A stretch of 64,000 nucleotides of DNA from Pseudomonas sp. MAG733B (GTDB taxonomy: Bacteria > Pseudomonadota > Gammaproteobacteria > Pseudomonadales > Pseudomonadaceae): positions 3,658,001-3,722,000 of the forward strand of contig NZ_CP145732.1 in NCBI RefSeq assembly GCF_036884845.1. The letters are read 5' to 3'. The stretch's first letter is position 1; each line of letters begins with the position of its first letter. Positions 16,406-26,254 of the stretch are shown here, piece by piece. The notes beneath the pieces are model-generated. The model saw nothing but the letters and a program-made list of their open reading frames with translations, had not been told where the DNA came from and did no database searches. Both the position numbers and the translations under genes were made by a program.

Positions 16406-18646
16406 CTAGAGTTTCCAGTCCAGGCTCAGGGTTACTGTGCGCGGGTCACCCCAATACACACCGTTGTAAAACCCGACGTTGTCGTAGTACTTCTTGTCGA
16501 ACAGGTTGTTGACGTTCAACGAGGCCGACAGGTGCTCGCCGAATTGATAGCGCGACATCAGGTTGACCACGGTGTACGCCTCCTGCTCGATGTTCGTGCG
16601 TTCGGTGAGCAGACTGCCATTGGCGCGGCGCCCGATCGGGCGATTGGCCGCGCGGTAGACGTCGCTCTGCCAGTTCACCGCTGCGCCCACGGTCAATGCC
16701 TGCCACTCGCCGGGCAGGTGATACGCCGTCGAGAAGCGGAACATGTTCAGCGGTTGGTTGGTGTTGTTGCGCTGATCTTCGCCGTTGACCGAGTGCGTGT
16801 AAGTGTAACCGGCGGTCATGTTCCAGCCGCTCATGACTTCCCCTGACAGCTCGGCTTCGAAGCCCTGCACCTTGTTGCCTTTGCCGCCCGATTTATAGAA
16901 CTCCTCGCCGGTGACCGGATCTGGCGGCACTGAGTCGTCAAGTTCGGCGACGTTGTCCTGCTTGCTCCAGAACAGCGCGGTGGCCAGGTTCAGTCGCTCT
17001 TCCAGCAAGCTGCCCTTGAGGCCCAATTCATAGTTGCTACCGACTACCGGCTCAAGGTATTTGCGACTGCTGTCGCGTTCGGACTGCGGTTTGAAAATGT
17101 CGGTGTAGCTGATGTAAACGGTGTATTCCGGGGTGAGGTCGTATAGCAGGCCGGCGTAGGGCGTCCACATGTCGTTGTGTTGTTGGCTGCTGCGATCGAC
17201 GCTGCTCAGTTGAAGGCTATCGTCGTAGCTGTTGGTAGTACTGGAGGCTTTCCAGCTGCCATAGCGGGTGCCGAGTACCGCGTGCAGTTCATCGGTCAGG
17301 TTCAGGCGCGTGGCCAGGTAACCCGCCTTTTGCCGGGTGTAGTCCCTGGCGCCGGTCAGGCTGGTGACGGTGTCGGGGAATTTGGCGATGTTGCCCATGT
17401 ATTTCCAGTCGGGGACATTTTCGTAATCCGCCGCTCGCGGACCGTCCACCGTGTAGGGCGATTCTTCACTGCGCTCGGCCTCGCCATACCCGACCATCAA
17501 TTCGTGTTCGCGACCCAGCAGCGAGTAGGGGCCGGAAACGTTGAAGTCATAAGCCTTCATTTTCTGCGTGCCGATCATATGGCTGACGTTGGCGACCATG
17601 CCGCTACGATCAGCGTTCGGGAAGCCGCCACCGCCGTAATAGATCTTGCCGTCGGTATCGCTTTCGCGATGGGTGTACGCCGCTTTGAGCTGCCAACCGC
17701 CGCCCAACTGGTGATCGAGATTGGCGAACGCGGTTTTGTCCTTGAGCGGCCACGAGCTCCAGGACGTCGCCATGTTGGTCGAGCGCCCGAGGTTGGCCTT
17801 GCTGCCGTCGGAATTCCAGTACGGCACGGTGCCCCAGGATGTGCCTTGCACGTGTTTGTTCTGATAGTCGTAACCCACCGCCAATACCGTGTCGTCAGTG
17901 AGGTCTGCTTCGAGGACCCCGTAACCGACTTCCCGCTGCTGCTGGTATTTGTCCCGGTACGAATCGCTGTCGCGATAGGCCACCACGCCGCGTCCGCGCA
18001 GGCGGCCGTCGAAGGCCAGCGGACCGCCGACATCGAGGTAGCTGTAGTAATCGTCATAGCTGCCGCCGCTGACACCGGTCTTGGCTTCCCACTGCGAAGT
18101 CGGGCGTTTGCGCACCATGTTGATGGTGGCTGATGGATCACCGGCACCGGTGGTCAACCCGGTTGCGCCGCGGACCACTTCGATGCGGTCGTAGATGATG
18201 GTGTCGGAATCGGACTTCATGTAGCTGAAGGTATTCAACATCCCGTCGATCTGGAAATTGTTGATCGAGTAACCACGGGAGGAATAGCTGACCCGGTCCG
18301 AGTCATTGTGCTGGACCACCACGCCGGTGGTCTGGCTCATCGCTTCGGACAGCGTGCCGAGTTTGAAATCGTCCATTTGCTGGCGGGTGACCACCGAGAC
18401 CGATTGCGGAGTTTCCTTGATCGACAGGTTCAGGCGGGTGGCCGTGCTCATGGAGCCGGTGGTGTATGAGTCGGTGTTTTCGGTGGTGCTGCCCAGGTTC
18501 TGGGCGGTAACGCTGGTGGCGCCGAGCATGAGCGTGGGCGCCAATGGCGCTGTCTCTTTTTCGGTGTCAGCCAGCAAATCCGGGCTCAGTGCGGCACCGC
18601 ACAGGCCAAGGGTAAAAGTCATGGAACGGGTGATAGGCGCGAACAT
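16406..18646 (-). CDS. TonB-dependent siderophore receptor (FhuE/FpvA-like)
   Basis: A 746-residue outer-membrane receptor for a ferric siderophore. The signal peptide MFAPITRSMTFTLGLCGAALSPDLLA is followed by a TonB-box-like segment (GATSVTAQNLG), the plug domain (IKETPQSVSVVTRQQMDDF; IDGMLNTFSYMKSD; YDRIEVVRGATGLTTGAGDPSATINMVRKRPT) and a 22-strand barrel ending in LSLDWKL. The plug motifs are those of hydroxamate-type receptors. Without an N-terminal FecA-like signalling domain it should not signal to an ECF sigma factor. The ATG at 18646 has AAGGAG 9 bases upstream; the TTG at 18691 is not supported. A Fur-box-like site lies about 80 bases upstream. Confidence 0.92.
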   Translation of the reverse strand: MFAPITRSMTFTLGLCGAALSPDLLADTEKETAPLAPTLMLGATSVTAQNLGSTTENTDSYTTGSMSTATRLNLSIKETPQSVSVVTRQQMDDFKLGTLSEAMSQTTGVVVQHNDSDRVSYSSRGYSINNFQIDGMLNTFSYMKSDSDTIIYDRIEVVRGATGLTTGAGDPSATINMVRKRPTSQWEAKTGVSGGSYDDYYSYLDVGGPLAFDGRLRGRGVVAYRDSDSYRDKYQQQREVGYGVLEADLTDDTVLAVGYDYQNKHVQGTSWGTVPYWNSDGSKANLGRSTNMATSWSSWPLKDKTAFANLDHQLGGGWQLKAAYTHRESDTDGKIYYGGGGFPNADRSGMVANVSHMIGTQKMKAYDFNVSGPYSLLGREHELMVGYGEAERSEESPYTVDGPRAADYENVPDWKYMGNIAKFPDTVTSLTGARDYTRQKAGYLATRLNLTDELHAVLGTRYGSWKASSTTNSYDDSLQLSSVDRSSQQHNDMWTPYAGLLYDLTPEYTVYISYTDIFKPQSERDSSRKYLEPVVGSNYELGLKGSLLEERLNLATALFWSKQDNVAELDDSVPPDPVTGEEFYKSGGKGNKVQGFEAELSGEVMSGWNMTAGYTYTHSVNGEDQRNNTNQPLNMFRFSTAYHLPGEWQALTVGAAVNWQSDVYRAANRPIGRRANGSLLTERTNIEQEAYTVVNLMSRYQFGEHLSASLNVNNLFDKKYYDNVGFYNGVYWGDPRTVTLSLDWKL

Positions 18647-18725
18647 CGCAGCCGACTCCTTGTCGTCGAGGGAAAAATTCCGTTTGTTCAAAGACGAAGG
18701 AGGGGGGAGGGATTTAGGGTTAAAC

Positions 18726-18741
18726 GAGAATAATTATTATC
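18726..18741 (-). promoter_or_regulatory. Fur-box-like operator upstream of the siderophore receptor
   Basis: Read on the minus strand the sequence is GATAATAATTATTCTC, close to the Fur consensus GATAATGATAATCATTATC. Its position about 80 bases upstream of a TonB siderophore receptor start supports iron repression. Confidence 0.7.
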
Positions 18742-18771
18742 TTTGAGGGGTTTGCTGGTCGCAAACATGCG

Positions 18772-18864
18772 TGTAGGAGCAAGGCTTGCCCGCGATGGGG
18801 CCGGTACATCCAACATTTTTGTTGGCTGACCTGACGCTATCGCGAGCAAGCTTTGCTCCTACAG
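18772..18864. repeat. REP pair (BIME), GTAGGAGCAAGGCTTGCCCGCGAT type
   Basis: Two inverted, slightly divergent REP copies (GTAGGAGCAAGGCTTGCCCGCGAT and CGCGAGCAAGCTTTGCTCCTAC) lie 3 bases upstream (plus coordinates) of the stop of the cptA gene and behind the receptor promoter. Confidence 0.9.
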
Positions 18865-18866
18865 AC

Positions 18867-20606
18867 TCACTGCTGTACGACTTCTGCTACCGCCGTCTTC
18901 GGCTTGATCAAGCTGAAATCAATCAACGGCCGCTGCTGCCGCTCGTACGGGTTGCCGATCATCAATGGCCGTGGCTTGAAGTTGTCGCTCACCAGGCTCT
19001 TGCTGTGATCGAGTTCATCGAAACTGAGGCCTGCCAGATCCGCCCAGGTGTGGATCAGATGCGAGCTGCTGTACGGCCGGCTCAAGTCACCGGCAAAGCT
19101 CCAGTCGTGGGTTTCACGCCACTTCGGTGAAGCCCAGGCCATGAACGGAATGGTGTACATCGGTGCGGTGGGTTTGCTCTCGTTGCGGCCAAGGGTGCTA
19201 TGGCCAGCGGAATCGAACACGTCCTCACCGTGGTCGGAGAGGTACATCAGGAAACCGTTCGGATCAGTCTTGGCGTAGTCCTTGATCAGGCTCGAGACCA
19301 CGAAGTCGTTGTACAGCACCGCGTTGTCGTAGCTGTTGTACGTCGGCAGTTGATCGTCACGCACGCCGGCCGGAACGCCATTGCGGTCCTTGAACTTGTC
19401 GAAGGTCGAAGGGTAGCGGTACTGATAACTCATGTGCGTGCCGAGCAAATGCACCACGATCAGCTTGCGCGGTGCCGCGTCAGCGAGGGCTTTGTTGAAC
19501 GGCTCGATCACGTCGCCATCGTACTGGGCCGCATTCTGGTTGCGGTTGTTGTTCAGGTACACCTGCTCGTCGGCTTGCTGAGAGAAGGTCGTGAGCATGG
19601 TGTTGCGCTTGGTCATCGTCTGCTGATTGGTGATCCAGAAGGTCTTGTAACCCGCCTGTTTCATCATGCTGACCAGCGATGGCGTCGACAGATACAGATC
19701 GGGGTTGTCTTCGTCAGCGAAGGTCAGCACCTGTTGCAACGCCTCGATGGTGTAGGGGCGCGGCGTGATGACGTTGTCGAAAACCGCCAGTTGGTCCTTG
19801 AGCTTGTCCAGTTCCGGAGTGGTTTCCCGTGGGTAGCCGTACAGGCTCATGCGCTGACGGTTGGTGGATTCGCCGATCACCAGCACCAGGGTCGACGGCT
19901 GGTTGGCCATCGAATCCTTGAGATTGTGCAGCGGCGGGATCGTGCTGGCACTGTTCAGCATCTCTTGCATGCCGGCCAAAGTGTCGAGATAGCGGTGATA
20001 GGCCACGGCCATCTGCCAAGGCACCGCCGGCTCGATGCGGGTTTCGAACTTCTCGAAGCCACTGGCAAAGCTGCCGGTGCGCAGGGTTTGCTTGATCAGC
20101 GGATAACCGATCACGGCAACCAGAATCGCAGTTGCCGCCACCAGCGCGCGACCGCGCGGCATGTACACCGGGCGCAAGCGGGTCCAGAGGAACCAGGCGA
20201 ATGCGGTATGCGCGAGGAACGCGGCCACCATCCACCAGGCAAAGTATTGCGTCATGTACTCGCCGGCTTCTGACACGTTCGACTCGAACATGATGAAAAT
20301 GACGCTTTGCGAAAATTCCTGCTGATAGATGAAGAAGTAACCGAGGCTGGCCATGGAGCAGGCCCAGAGCACCACGCCGATCACTGCGGCCAGCAAACGC
20401 GTGCGTTTGGGGAACAACAGCATCGGTGCCAGCCAGATCGCGCTCATTACAAACGCCTGGCGGAACCCGGTAAAACCGGAGGTGCCTGTCAGCTGAATCA
20501 GCAGTTGGGTGATGCCGGAAAAATACCAGAAGAACAGGAACAGCCAGAGAAACCCTGTCCAATCGAAACCTTTCGCAGACATATCGCTGCGTTTAAACCA
20601 AGCCAT
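18867..20606 (-). CDS. cptA: Phosphoethanolamine transferase, CptA-type (sulfatase superfamily)
   Basis: A 579-residue inner-membrane enzyme. About five transmembrane helices occupy residues 15-185, and a periplasmic alkaline-phosphatase-fold domain spans about residues 235-545. The nucleophile region is LVLVIGESTNRQRMSLYGYP, with further metal-site motifs LIVVHLLGTHMSYQYRYP and YLSDHGEDVFDSAGHSTLG. Length and motifs match E. coli CptA, which adds phosphoethanolamine to the LPS core heptose; EptA/lipid A specificity cannot be fully excluded. It stands alone between REP DNA and the 58-residue gene. Confidence 0.85.
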   Translation of the reverse strand: MAWFKRSDMSAKGFDWTGFLWLFLFFWYFSGITQLLIQLTGTSGFTGFRQAFVMSAIWLAPMLLFPKRTRLLAAVIGVVLWACSMASLGYFFIYQQEFSQSVIFIMFESNVSEAGEYMTQYFAWWMVAAFLAHTAFAWFLWTRLRPVYMPRGRALVAATAILVAVIGYPLIKQTLRTGSFASGFEKFETRIEPAVPWQMAVAYHRYLDTLAGMQEMLNSASTIPPLHNLKDSMANQPSTLVLVIGESTNRQRMSLYGYPRETTPELDKLKDQLAVFDNVITPRPYTIEALQQVLTFADEDNPDLYLSTPSLVSMMKQAGYKTFWITNQQTMTKRNTMLTTFSQQADEQVYLNNNRNQNAAQYDGDVIEPFNKALADAAPRKLIVVHLLGTHMSYQYRYPSTFDKFKDRNGVPAGVRDDQLPTYNSYDNAVLYNDFVVSSLIKDYAKTDPNGFLMYLSDHGEDVFDSAGHSTLGRNESKPTAPMYTIPFMAWASPKWRETHDWSFAGDLSRPYSSSHLIHTWADLAGLSFDELDHSKSLVSDNFKPRPLMIGNPYERQQRPLIDFSLIKPKTAVAEVVQQ

Positions 20607-20761
20607 TCAATGCTCCAGCCAATGATCACTTCCATCGCCAGGCCACAAAAGTCGCCGACGAACGGGGGCGCGCATACCGAGCGGCCACAATGACCCGGAG
20701 TATCAACAAGCGGATGTGAAAACTTCGTGAGTTGCCGGAATCGGCGAAGGGCTATGGCAAG

Positions 20762-20786
20762 CGGAAACAGCTCGGGGCTGTTTCCG
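20762..20786. terminator. Hairpin after the 58-residue gene (possible weak terminator)
   Basis: A perfect 9-bp stem CGGAAACAG/CTGTTTCCG with a 7-base loop lies 16 bases beyond the stop at 20802 on the minus strand. There is no T-run, so its role as a terminator is uncertain. Confidence 0.45.
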
Positions 20787-20801
20787 ATTCAGGCGAGGGA
20801 G

Positions 20802-20978
20802 TCAGGCGTGAGGGGCGCTCTGGGTCACGGGTAAGGGCTGTTGCCCCTGGATCAGCAGGCGCAACTGCGCCAGTTCCTGTTTCAACTGGTCGCGCTCGTC
20901 TTTCAACTGGCGCAATTCGTCACGACGGATTGTGACGTAAAGGGTTTGTGCTGGCAGTGCGGTGTGTACTGTGCCCAT
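20802..20978 (-). CDS. Small coiled-coil protein (58 residues)
   Basis: A 58-codon frame with AGGTGA 4-5 bases before its ATG. The sequence begins MGTVHTALPAQTLYVTIRRD and continues with a heptad-like helix ELRQLKDERDQLKQELAQLR, a leucine-spaced coiled coil, then a short proline-containing tail. There is no signal peptide. It could dimerise, or be a small regulator or adaptor; I do not recognise it. It is too short for a usual 60-codon filter. A perfect hairpin follows. It is divergent from gnd with about 270 bases between. Confidence 0.65.
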   Translation of the reverse strand: MGTVHTALPAQTLYVTIRRDELRQLKDERDQLKQELAQLRLLIQGQQPLPVTQSAPHA

Positions 20979-21250
20979 TGCTCACCTCGCAAATGGCGTG
21001 TCTCAACTGTAGAACCGCCTGAAATCGGCGGTATCTCTACTATCGGCGCCAATTTTGATTTCTTTTGCCCGTGAAGGGAACTTTTTTATTTTTCATGGTC
21101 GTTGTGTCTTCGGTACGATTCCCGACGTTATCCATCTGGATCGGGCACAATGCCCGGAAACTTCACGCCAACGCTCTGGACTAACCCTCATTAGTCGCGT
21201 TGGGCTATAACCTTTGACACACATTTATTTGTAGTAGGGAGCATCAGCAC

Positions 21251-22231
21251 ATGCAACTCGGGATTATTGGACTGGGCCGCATGGGCGGAAATATTGCGCG
21301 ACGCCTGATGCTCAACGGGCATACCACCGTTGTGTACGACCGCAATACCGCCTTCGTCGAAACCTTGACCCAAGAGGGTGCCACCGGCGTATCCGATTTG
21401 CCGGCGCTGGTCGCTGGCCTGGCCAAGCCGCGCGCGGTGTGGGTCATGTTGCCGGCGGGCGCGCCGACCGAAGACACCATCAACACCCTGAGCACCTTGC
21501 TCGAAGCCGGCGATACCATCATCGACGGCGGCAACACGTTCTATAAGGACGATATCCGCCGGGCGAAAACCCTTTCGGAGAAGGGTCTGCACTACGTGGA
21601 CGTCGGCACTTCCGGTGGCGTCTGGGGCCTGGAACGCGGCTATTGCATGATGATCGGCGGTGATGCCGAAAACGTTACGCGCCTTGATCCGCTGTTCAAA
21701 AGCCTGGCACCGGGCATGGGCGACATTCCGCGTACCAAGGACCGCAAGTCTGACGATGAGCGCGCCGAGCATGGCTACATTCATGCCGGCCCAGCGGGCG
21801 CCGGGCATTTCGTGAAGATGATCCACAACGGCATCGAATACGGAATGATGCAGGCCTTCGCCGAGGGCTTCGATATCCTCAAAACCAAAAACAGCGAGAG
21901 CCTGCCGCAAGATCAGCGTTTTGACCTCAACGTTGCCGACATCGCCGAAGTCTGGCGCCGTGGCAGCGTGGTGTCCTCCTGGTTGCTCGACCTGACCGCC
22001 GACGCGCTGGCCGGTGACCCGAAACTCGACGGTTTCTCCGGCTCCGTAGCCGATAGCGGTGAAGGTCAATGGACCATCGAAGCCGCCATGGAGCAAGCCG
22101 TGCCGGTGCCAGTGCTGTCGAACTCGCTGTTCTCCCGCTATCGTTCCCGTGGCCAAGGCACCTTCGGCGACAAGATTCTTTCGGCCCAGCGCTTCGGCTT
22201 CGGCGGCCATGTGGAGACACCGAAAAAATGA
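21251..22231 (+). CDS. gnd: 6-phosphogluconate dehydrogenase, decarboxylating (short GndA/YqeC type)
   Basis: A 326-residue dehydrogenase converting 6-phosphogluconate to ribulose 5-phosphate and CO2 in the oxidative pentose phosphate pathway. The Rossmann motif is GLGRMGGN (residues 7-14). Substrate-site stretches are [21 protein letters not shown] and [21 protein letters not shown]. The length is that of the short, usually NAD-preferring class rather than the 470-residue Gnd. Its stop overlaps the zwf start (ATGA), so the two are translationally coupled; the HAD gene is coupled in turn. Upstream (20978-21251) I see no clear operator. Confidence 0.93.
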   Translation: MQLGIIGLGRMGGNIARRLMLNGHTTVVYDRNTAFVETLTQEGATGVSDLPALVAGLAKPRAVWVMLPAGAPTEDTINTLSTLLEAGDTIIDGGNTFYKDDIRRAKTLSEKGLHYVDVGTSGGVWGLERGYCMMIGGDAENVTRLDPLFKSLAPGMGDIPRTKDRKSDDERAEHGYIHAGPAGAGHFVKMIHNGIEYGMMQAFAEGFDILKTKNSESLPQDQRFDLNVADIAEVWRRGSVVSSWLLDLTADALAGDPKLDGFSGSVADSGEGQWTIEAAMEQAVPVPVLSNSLFSRYRSRGQGTFGDKILSAQRFGFGGHVETPKK

Positions 22232-23751
22232 CCCATGCGATCCGCAGGAAATCCAAGACTGAACCCGCACCACCCACCACGCTGTTTCTGTTCGGCGCTC
22301 ATGGTGATCTGGTCAAGCGCCTGCTGATGCCGGCGCTGTACAACCTCAAGCGCGACGGTTTACTCGGGGATGGACTGCGGATCATCGGCGTTGACCACAA
22401 CGCCATCAGCGATGAAGGCTTCGCGACGAAACTCGAAGACTTCATTCGCAACGAGGTGGCCACCAAGGTCGGCAAGGGCGATCAGTCGCTTGATCCAGAA
22501 TTGTGGGCTCAACTCGCCAAAAACATCAGCTACGTCCAGGGCGACTTCCTGGACGACAGCACTTATCAAGCGCTGGCGGCGAAAATCGCCGACAGCGGCA
22601 CAGGCAATGCGGTGTTCTATCTGGCCACCGCGCCGCGTTTCTTCAGTGAAGTCGTTCGGCGCCTCGGCGCTTCCGGTCTGCTGGAAGAAACGCCCGAGGC
22701 GTTCAGAAGGGTGGTGATCGAAAAGCCTTTCGGCTCCGACCTGCCCACCGCAGAAGCCTTGAACGCTTGCCTGCTCAAGGTCATGACCGAGAAGCAGATC
22801 TATCGCATCGATCATTACCTGGGCAAGGAAACGGTACAGAACATCCTGGTCAGCCGGTTCTCCAACAGCCTGTTCGAAGCGTTCTGGAACAACCACTACA
22901 TCGACCACGTGCAGATCACCGCCGCCGAAACCGTCGGCGTGGAAACCCGTGGCAGTTTCTACGAACACACCGGCGCCTTGCGGGACATGGTGCCCAATCA
23001 CCTGTTCCAGTTGCTGGCGATGGTCGCGATGGAGCCACCGGCCGCTTTTGGCGCCGACGCGGTGCGTGGTGAGAAGGCCAAGGTTGTTGGCGCAATTCGT
23101 CCCTGGTCGGTCGAGGAGGCCCGGGCCAATTCGGTACGCGGTCAATACGCTGCTGGTGAAATCGACGGCAAGCCTCTGCCGGGTTATCGCCAGGAAGAAA
23201 AGGTCGCGCCTGACAGCAACACCGAAACCTATGTCGCGCTCAAGGTGATGATCGACAACTGGCGCTGGGTCGGCGTGCCGTTTTACCTGCGCACCGGCAA
23301 ACGCATGAGCGTGCGCGACACCGAGATTGTCATCTGCTTCAAACCGGCGCCGTATGCGCAGTTCCGCGATACCGAGGTTGATGAACTGCAGCCGACTTAC
23401 CTGCGCATCCAGATCCAGCCCAACGAAGGCATGTGGTTCGATCTGCTGGCCAAGCGGCCGGGCCAGACCCTGAAGATGGATAACATCGAACTGGGTTTTG
23501 CCTACAAGGATTTCTTCGAGATGCAGCCGTCCACCGGCTACGAAACCCTCATCTACGATTGCCTGACCGGTGACCAGACGCTGTTCCAGCGTGCCGACAA
23601 CATTGAAAATGGCTGGCGTGCGGTGCAGCCGTTCCTCGATGCCTGGCAGCAGGATGCCACGGTGCAGCTTTACGCCGCCGGTGAAAACGGGCCTGAGGCC
23701 GCTGAAGCGTTGCTGACTCGCGATGGTCGCGTCTGGCACGGCCTCGGATGA
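22228..23751 (+). CDS. zwf: Glucose-6-phosphate 1-dehydrogenase
   Basis: A 507-residue enzyme oxidising glucose 6-phosphate to 6-phosphogluconolactone with NAD(P)+. It has the coenzyme loop [12 protein letters not shown] (residues about 20-31), the substrate/catalytic motif RIDHYLGKE and the FYLRTGKRM strand. GAHGD replaces the usual GASGD, a tolerated variant. The ATG at 22228 overlaps the gnd stop by 4 bases. Pseudomonas zwf normally sits with pgl and eda beside HexR; this copy sits with gnd, so it is likely a second isoenzyme with a separate role, for example NADPH supply under other conditions (inference). Confidence 0.93.
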   Translation: MTHAIRRKSKTEPAPPTTLFLFGAHGDLVKRLLMPALYNLKRDGLLGDGLRIIGVDHNAISDEGFATKLEDFIRNEVATKVGKGDQSLDPELWAQLAKNISYVQGDFLDDSTYQALAAKIADSGTGNAVFYLATAPRFFSEVVRRLGASGLLEETPEAFRRVVIEKPFGSDLPTAEALNACLLKVMTEKQIYRIDHYLGKETVQNILVSRFSNSLFEAFWNNHYIDHVQITAAETVGVETRGSFYEHTGALRDMVPNHLFQLLAMVAMEPPAAFGADAVRGEKAKVVGAIRPWSVEEARANSVRGQYAAGEIDGKPLPGYRQEEKVAPDSNTETYVALKVMIDNWRWVGVPFYLRTGKRMSVRDTEIVICFKPAPYAQFRDTEVDELQPTYLRIQIQPNEGMWFDLLAKRPGQTLKMDNIELGFAYKDFFEMQPSTGYETLIYDCLTGDQTLFQRADNIENGWRAVQPFLDAWQQDATVQLYAAGENGPEAAEALLTRDGRVWHGLG

Positions 23752-24557
23752 GTGAACCTGTCCGCTTTCTACTGAGTGACATGGACGGCACTTTGCTGCT
23801 GCCCGATCACAGCCTCAGCCAGCGCACCATCGATTTGGTCCATTCATTGCGCGAGGCCGGTGTGCTGTTCAGCCTGGCCACGGGGCGACCACCCAAGGCG
23901 ATGTTGCAGACGATCGAAGCTTTGGGCGTCGACCTGCCAACGGCAGCGTTCAACGGCGGGACGATCGTCCATCCCGATGGCAGTTTGCTGGTCGCGCATT
24001 ATTTGCCGGCCACGGCGGCACTGACCACGTTGGCGCTGTTCGCCGATCAACCGGACATCGAGGTTTGGGTGTTCAGTGGCGGCGATTGGCTGGTGAAAGA
24101 CCCGAACGGCCCCATGGTGCCGCGTGAACAGCATGGGCTCGGATATCCGCCTGTGGTGGTCGACAGCTTCGAGCCGTATCTGGCGCGCATCGACAAGATC
24201 GTTGCTGCCAGCAACAACACTGAACTGCTGATTGAACTGGAGGCGCAGCTGTTGCCGAAAGTCGACGATCAGGCCCAGGTTTCGCGGTCACAACCGGTGT
24301 ACCTGGACGTGACTGCAATGAAAGCCAACAAGGGCGAGGCGTTGGCGACGCTGGCGGCGTTCCTCGGCGTACCGTTGCAGCAAACCGCCGCCATGGGCGA
24401 TGGCGGCAACGACCCGGCGATGTTCCACGTGGCGGGATTGTCGATTGCCATGGGGCAGGCGGAAGAGGCGGTGAAGCGTCAGGCGGATGTGGTGACGGGC
24501 ACCAATGCTGAAGATGGGGCTGCTCAGGCGATCGAGCAGTACATCCTCCCTCGCTAA
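23748..24557 (+). CDS. Cof-type HAD-superfamily hydrolase (phosphatase)
   Basis: A 269-residue HAD phosphatase of the Cof/YidA class (cap type IIB). Motif I is LLSDMDGTLLLPD with the nucleophile Asp in DMDGT (residues 11-15), motif II is SLATGRPP, motif III is MKANKGEAL and motif IV is AMGDGGNDPAM. Its start overlaps the zwf stop (ATGA), so it is the third gene of a coupled gnd-zwf-HAD operon. A sugar phosphate of the pentose or gluconate pathway is a natural guess for substrate, but not proven. A REP pair follows. Confidence 0.9.
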   Translation: MSEPVRFLLSDMDGTLLLPDHSLSQRTIDLVHSLREAGVLFSLATGRPPKAMLQTIEALGVDLPTAAFNGGTIVHPDGSLLVAHYLPATAALTTLALFADQPDIEVWVFSGGDWLVKDPNGPMVPREQHGLGYPPVVVDSFEPYLARIDKIVAASNNTELLIELEAQLLPKVDDQAQVSRSQPVYLDVTAMKANKGEALATLAAFLGVPLQQTAAMGDGGNDPAMFHVAGLSIAMGQAEEAVKRQADVVTGTNAEDGAAQAIEQYILPR

Positions 24558-24571
24558 ACACGCAAAACCAA

Positions 24572-24660
24572 TGTGGGAGCGGGCTTGCTCGCGAATTCGG
24601 TGTGCCACTCAACATACACGTTGTCTGACAAACCCTTTCGCGAGCAAGCCCGCTCCCACA
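24572..24660. repeat. REP pair (BIME), GTGGGAGCGGGCTTGCTCGCGA type
   Basis: Inverted copies of GTGGGAGCGGGCTTGCTCGCGA with a spacer of about 40 bases lie between the convergent HAD and nhaB genes. It is nearly the same element as at 3032-3121. Confidence 0.92.
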
Positions 24661-24673
24661 TTTTTGATCGTGT

Positions 24674-26176
24674 TTACAACCAGTAACTCACTGCATACCA
24701 GCCCAAAACTCCCATCACCACGGTGTACGGCACCGCCATCCACACCATCCGTCCGTAGGACAAGCGAATCAGTGGCGCAATTGCCGACGTCAGCAAGAAC
24801 AGGAACGCCGCCTGACCATTCGGCGTGGCCACGCTCGGCAGGTTGGTGCCGGTGTTGATCGCAATGGCCAATGTCTCGAAATGCTCGCGGGTCATATCAC
24901 CGGCAAGGAAGGCGCGTTTGACTTCAGTGATGTAAATGGTCGCCACGAACACGTTGTCGCTGATGGCCGAGAGCAGGCCGTTGGCGATGAACAGCATGCC
25001 CGGTTGTTGATCGGCCGGTAGTGCCAGCACCCACTGGATCAATGGCGTGAACAGGTGTTGATCGTGAATCACCGCCACCACGGCGAAAAACACCACCAGC
25101 AACGCAGTGAACGGCATGGCATCCTTGAATGCGGTGCCGAGGCGGTGCTCGTCAGTAATGCCGGTGAACGCTGTGATCAATACAATCACCATCAAACCGA
25201 TCAGGCCCACTTCGGCAACGTGGAATGCCAGTGCGATGATCAGAATCAGCGCAGCCACGCCTTGTACGATGAGCGCGGCACGTTGACGCGAAGTACGCTC
25301 GGCATTGTCTTCATCAGCGTAGTTGGCCAGCACGGCGCGTACGTTGTCCGGCAGCAGCGTGCCGTAACCGAACCAGCGCACCTTCTCCAGGATGACGCAG
25401 GTCACCAGGCCTGCCACCAGCACTGGCAACGACACCGGAGCGACTTTCAGAAAGAACTCAGAGAAGTGCCAGCCCATCTCATGGCCGATCAGCAGGTTCT
25501 GCGGTTCGCCCACCAGCGTGCAAACGCCACCTAGCGCCGTGCCGACCGCGCCATGCATCAGCAGGCTGCGCAGGAAGGCGCGGAACTGATCCAGGTCGCC
25601 ATGATGAAGCGTGGGCAAATTCTGGTCATCACCATACTCGCTGTCCTGACGCGGATCGGTGCCTGAGGCGACGCGGTGATACACCGAATAGAAACCCACG
25701 GCGGCACTGATGATCACGGCGGTGACGGTCAATGCATCGAGAAACGCCGACAGGAATGCCGACAAAAAGCAGAACATCAACGCCAGTAGCGCCTTGGAGC
25801 GAACCCCCAGCAGCAAACGCGAGAACAGAAACAACAGCAGGTCTTTCATGAAGTATATGCCCGCCACCATGAACATCAGCAGCAGGATCACCGGGAAGTT
25901 GTGCAGCAGCTCGTCATAGAGCGCCTGAGGCGTGGTCATTTTCAGCAACAGCGCTTCGACCAGCAACAAACCACCCGGCATCAGCGGATAACACTTGAGC
26001 GCCATGGCCAGGGTAAAAATGAACTCCAGTACCAACAGCCAACCTGCTGCCACCGGACCCACAGTCCATAAAACCAGGGCATTGAGAATCAGGAAGCCGA
26101 CAATACAGGCCTTATACCAGCGGGGTGAGTTGCCGAGAAAGTTATGCGCGAACGCCTGGGCCATGGAACCGGACAT
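24674..26176 (-). CDS. nhaB: Na+/H+ antiporter NhaB
   Basis: A 500-residue polytopic antiporter of the NhaB family. It has many transmembrane segments and conserved stretches such as [49 protein letters not shown] and [24 protein letters not shown]. It exports sodium in exchange for protons and supports pH and salt homeostasis. Length equals that of E. coli NhaB (about 513). It is monocistronic; the 3' side is a REP pair and the start has AAGGAG. Confidence 0.95.
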   Translation of the reverse strand: MSGSMAQAFAHNFLGNSPRWYKACIVGFLILNALVLWTVGPVAAGWLLVLEFIFTLAMALKCYPLMPGGLLLVEALLLKMTTPQALYDELLHNFPVILLLMFMVAGIYFMKDLLLFLFSRLLLGVRSKALLALMFCFLSAFLSAFLDALTVTAVIISAAVGFYSVYHRVASGTDPRQDSEYGDDQNLPTLHHGDLDQFRAFLRSLLMHGAVGTALGGVCTLVGEPQNLLIGHEMGWHFSEFFLKVAPVSLPVLVAGLVTCVILEKVRWFGYGTLLPDNVRAVLANYADEDNAERTSRQRAALIVQGVAALILIIALAFHVAEVGLIGLMVIVLITAFTGITDEHRLGTAFKDAMPFTALLVVFFAVVAVIHDQHLFTPLIQWVLALPADQQPGMLFIANGLLSAISDNVFVATIYITEVKRAFLAGDMTREHFETLAIAINTGTNLPSVATPNGQAAFLFLLTSAIAPLIRLSYGRMVWMAVPYTVVMGVLGWYAVSYWL

Positions 26177-26254
26177 CGGCTACTCCTTATCTTTAGAAGC
26201 GGGCAAGTTGCCGTAACCGGAACAGAAGATCAAGTGCAGGAAAAATCTATCTTG

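Noticed and set aside
17177..18133. A 318-codon open frame on the plus strand
   Set aside because: It is antisense to the TonB receptor, has no ribosome site or domain, and reflects third-position GC bias of the real gene.
21014..21032. ACCGCC/GGCGGT hairpin upstream of gnd
   Set aside because: It is short, has no T-run and no clear partner structure; it is likely incidental.
22360..23739. A 459-codon open frame on the minus strand
   Set aside because: It is antisense to zwf and lacks any recognisable domain.
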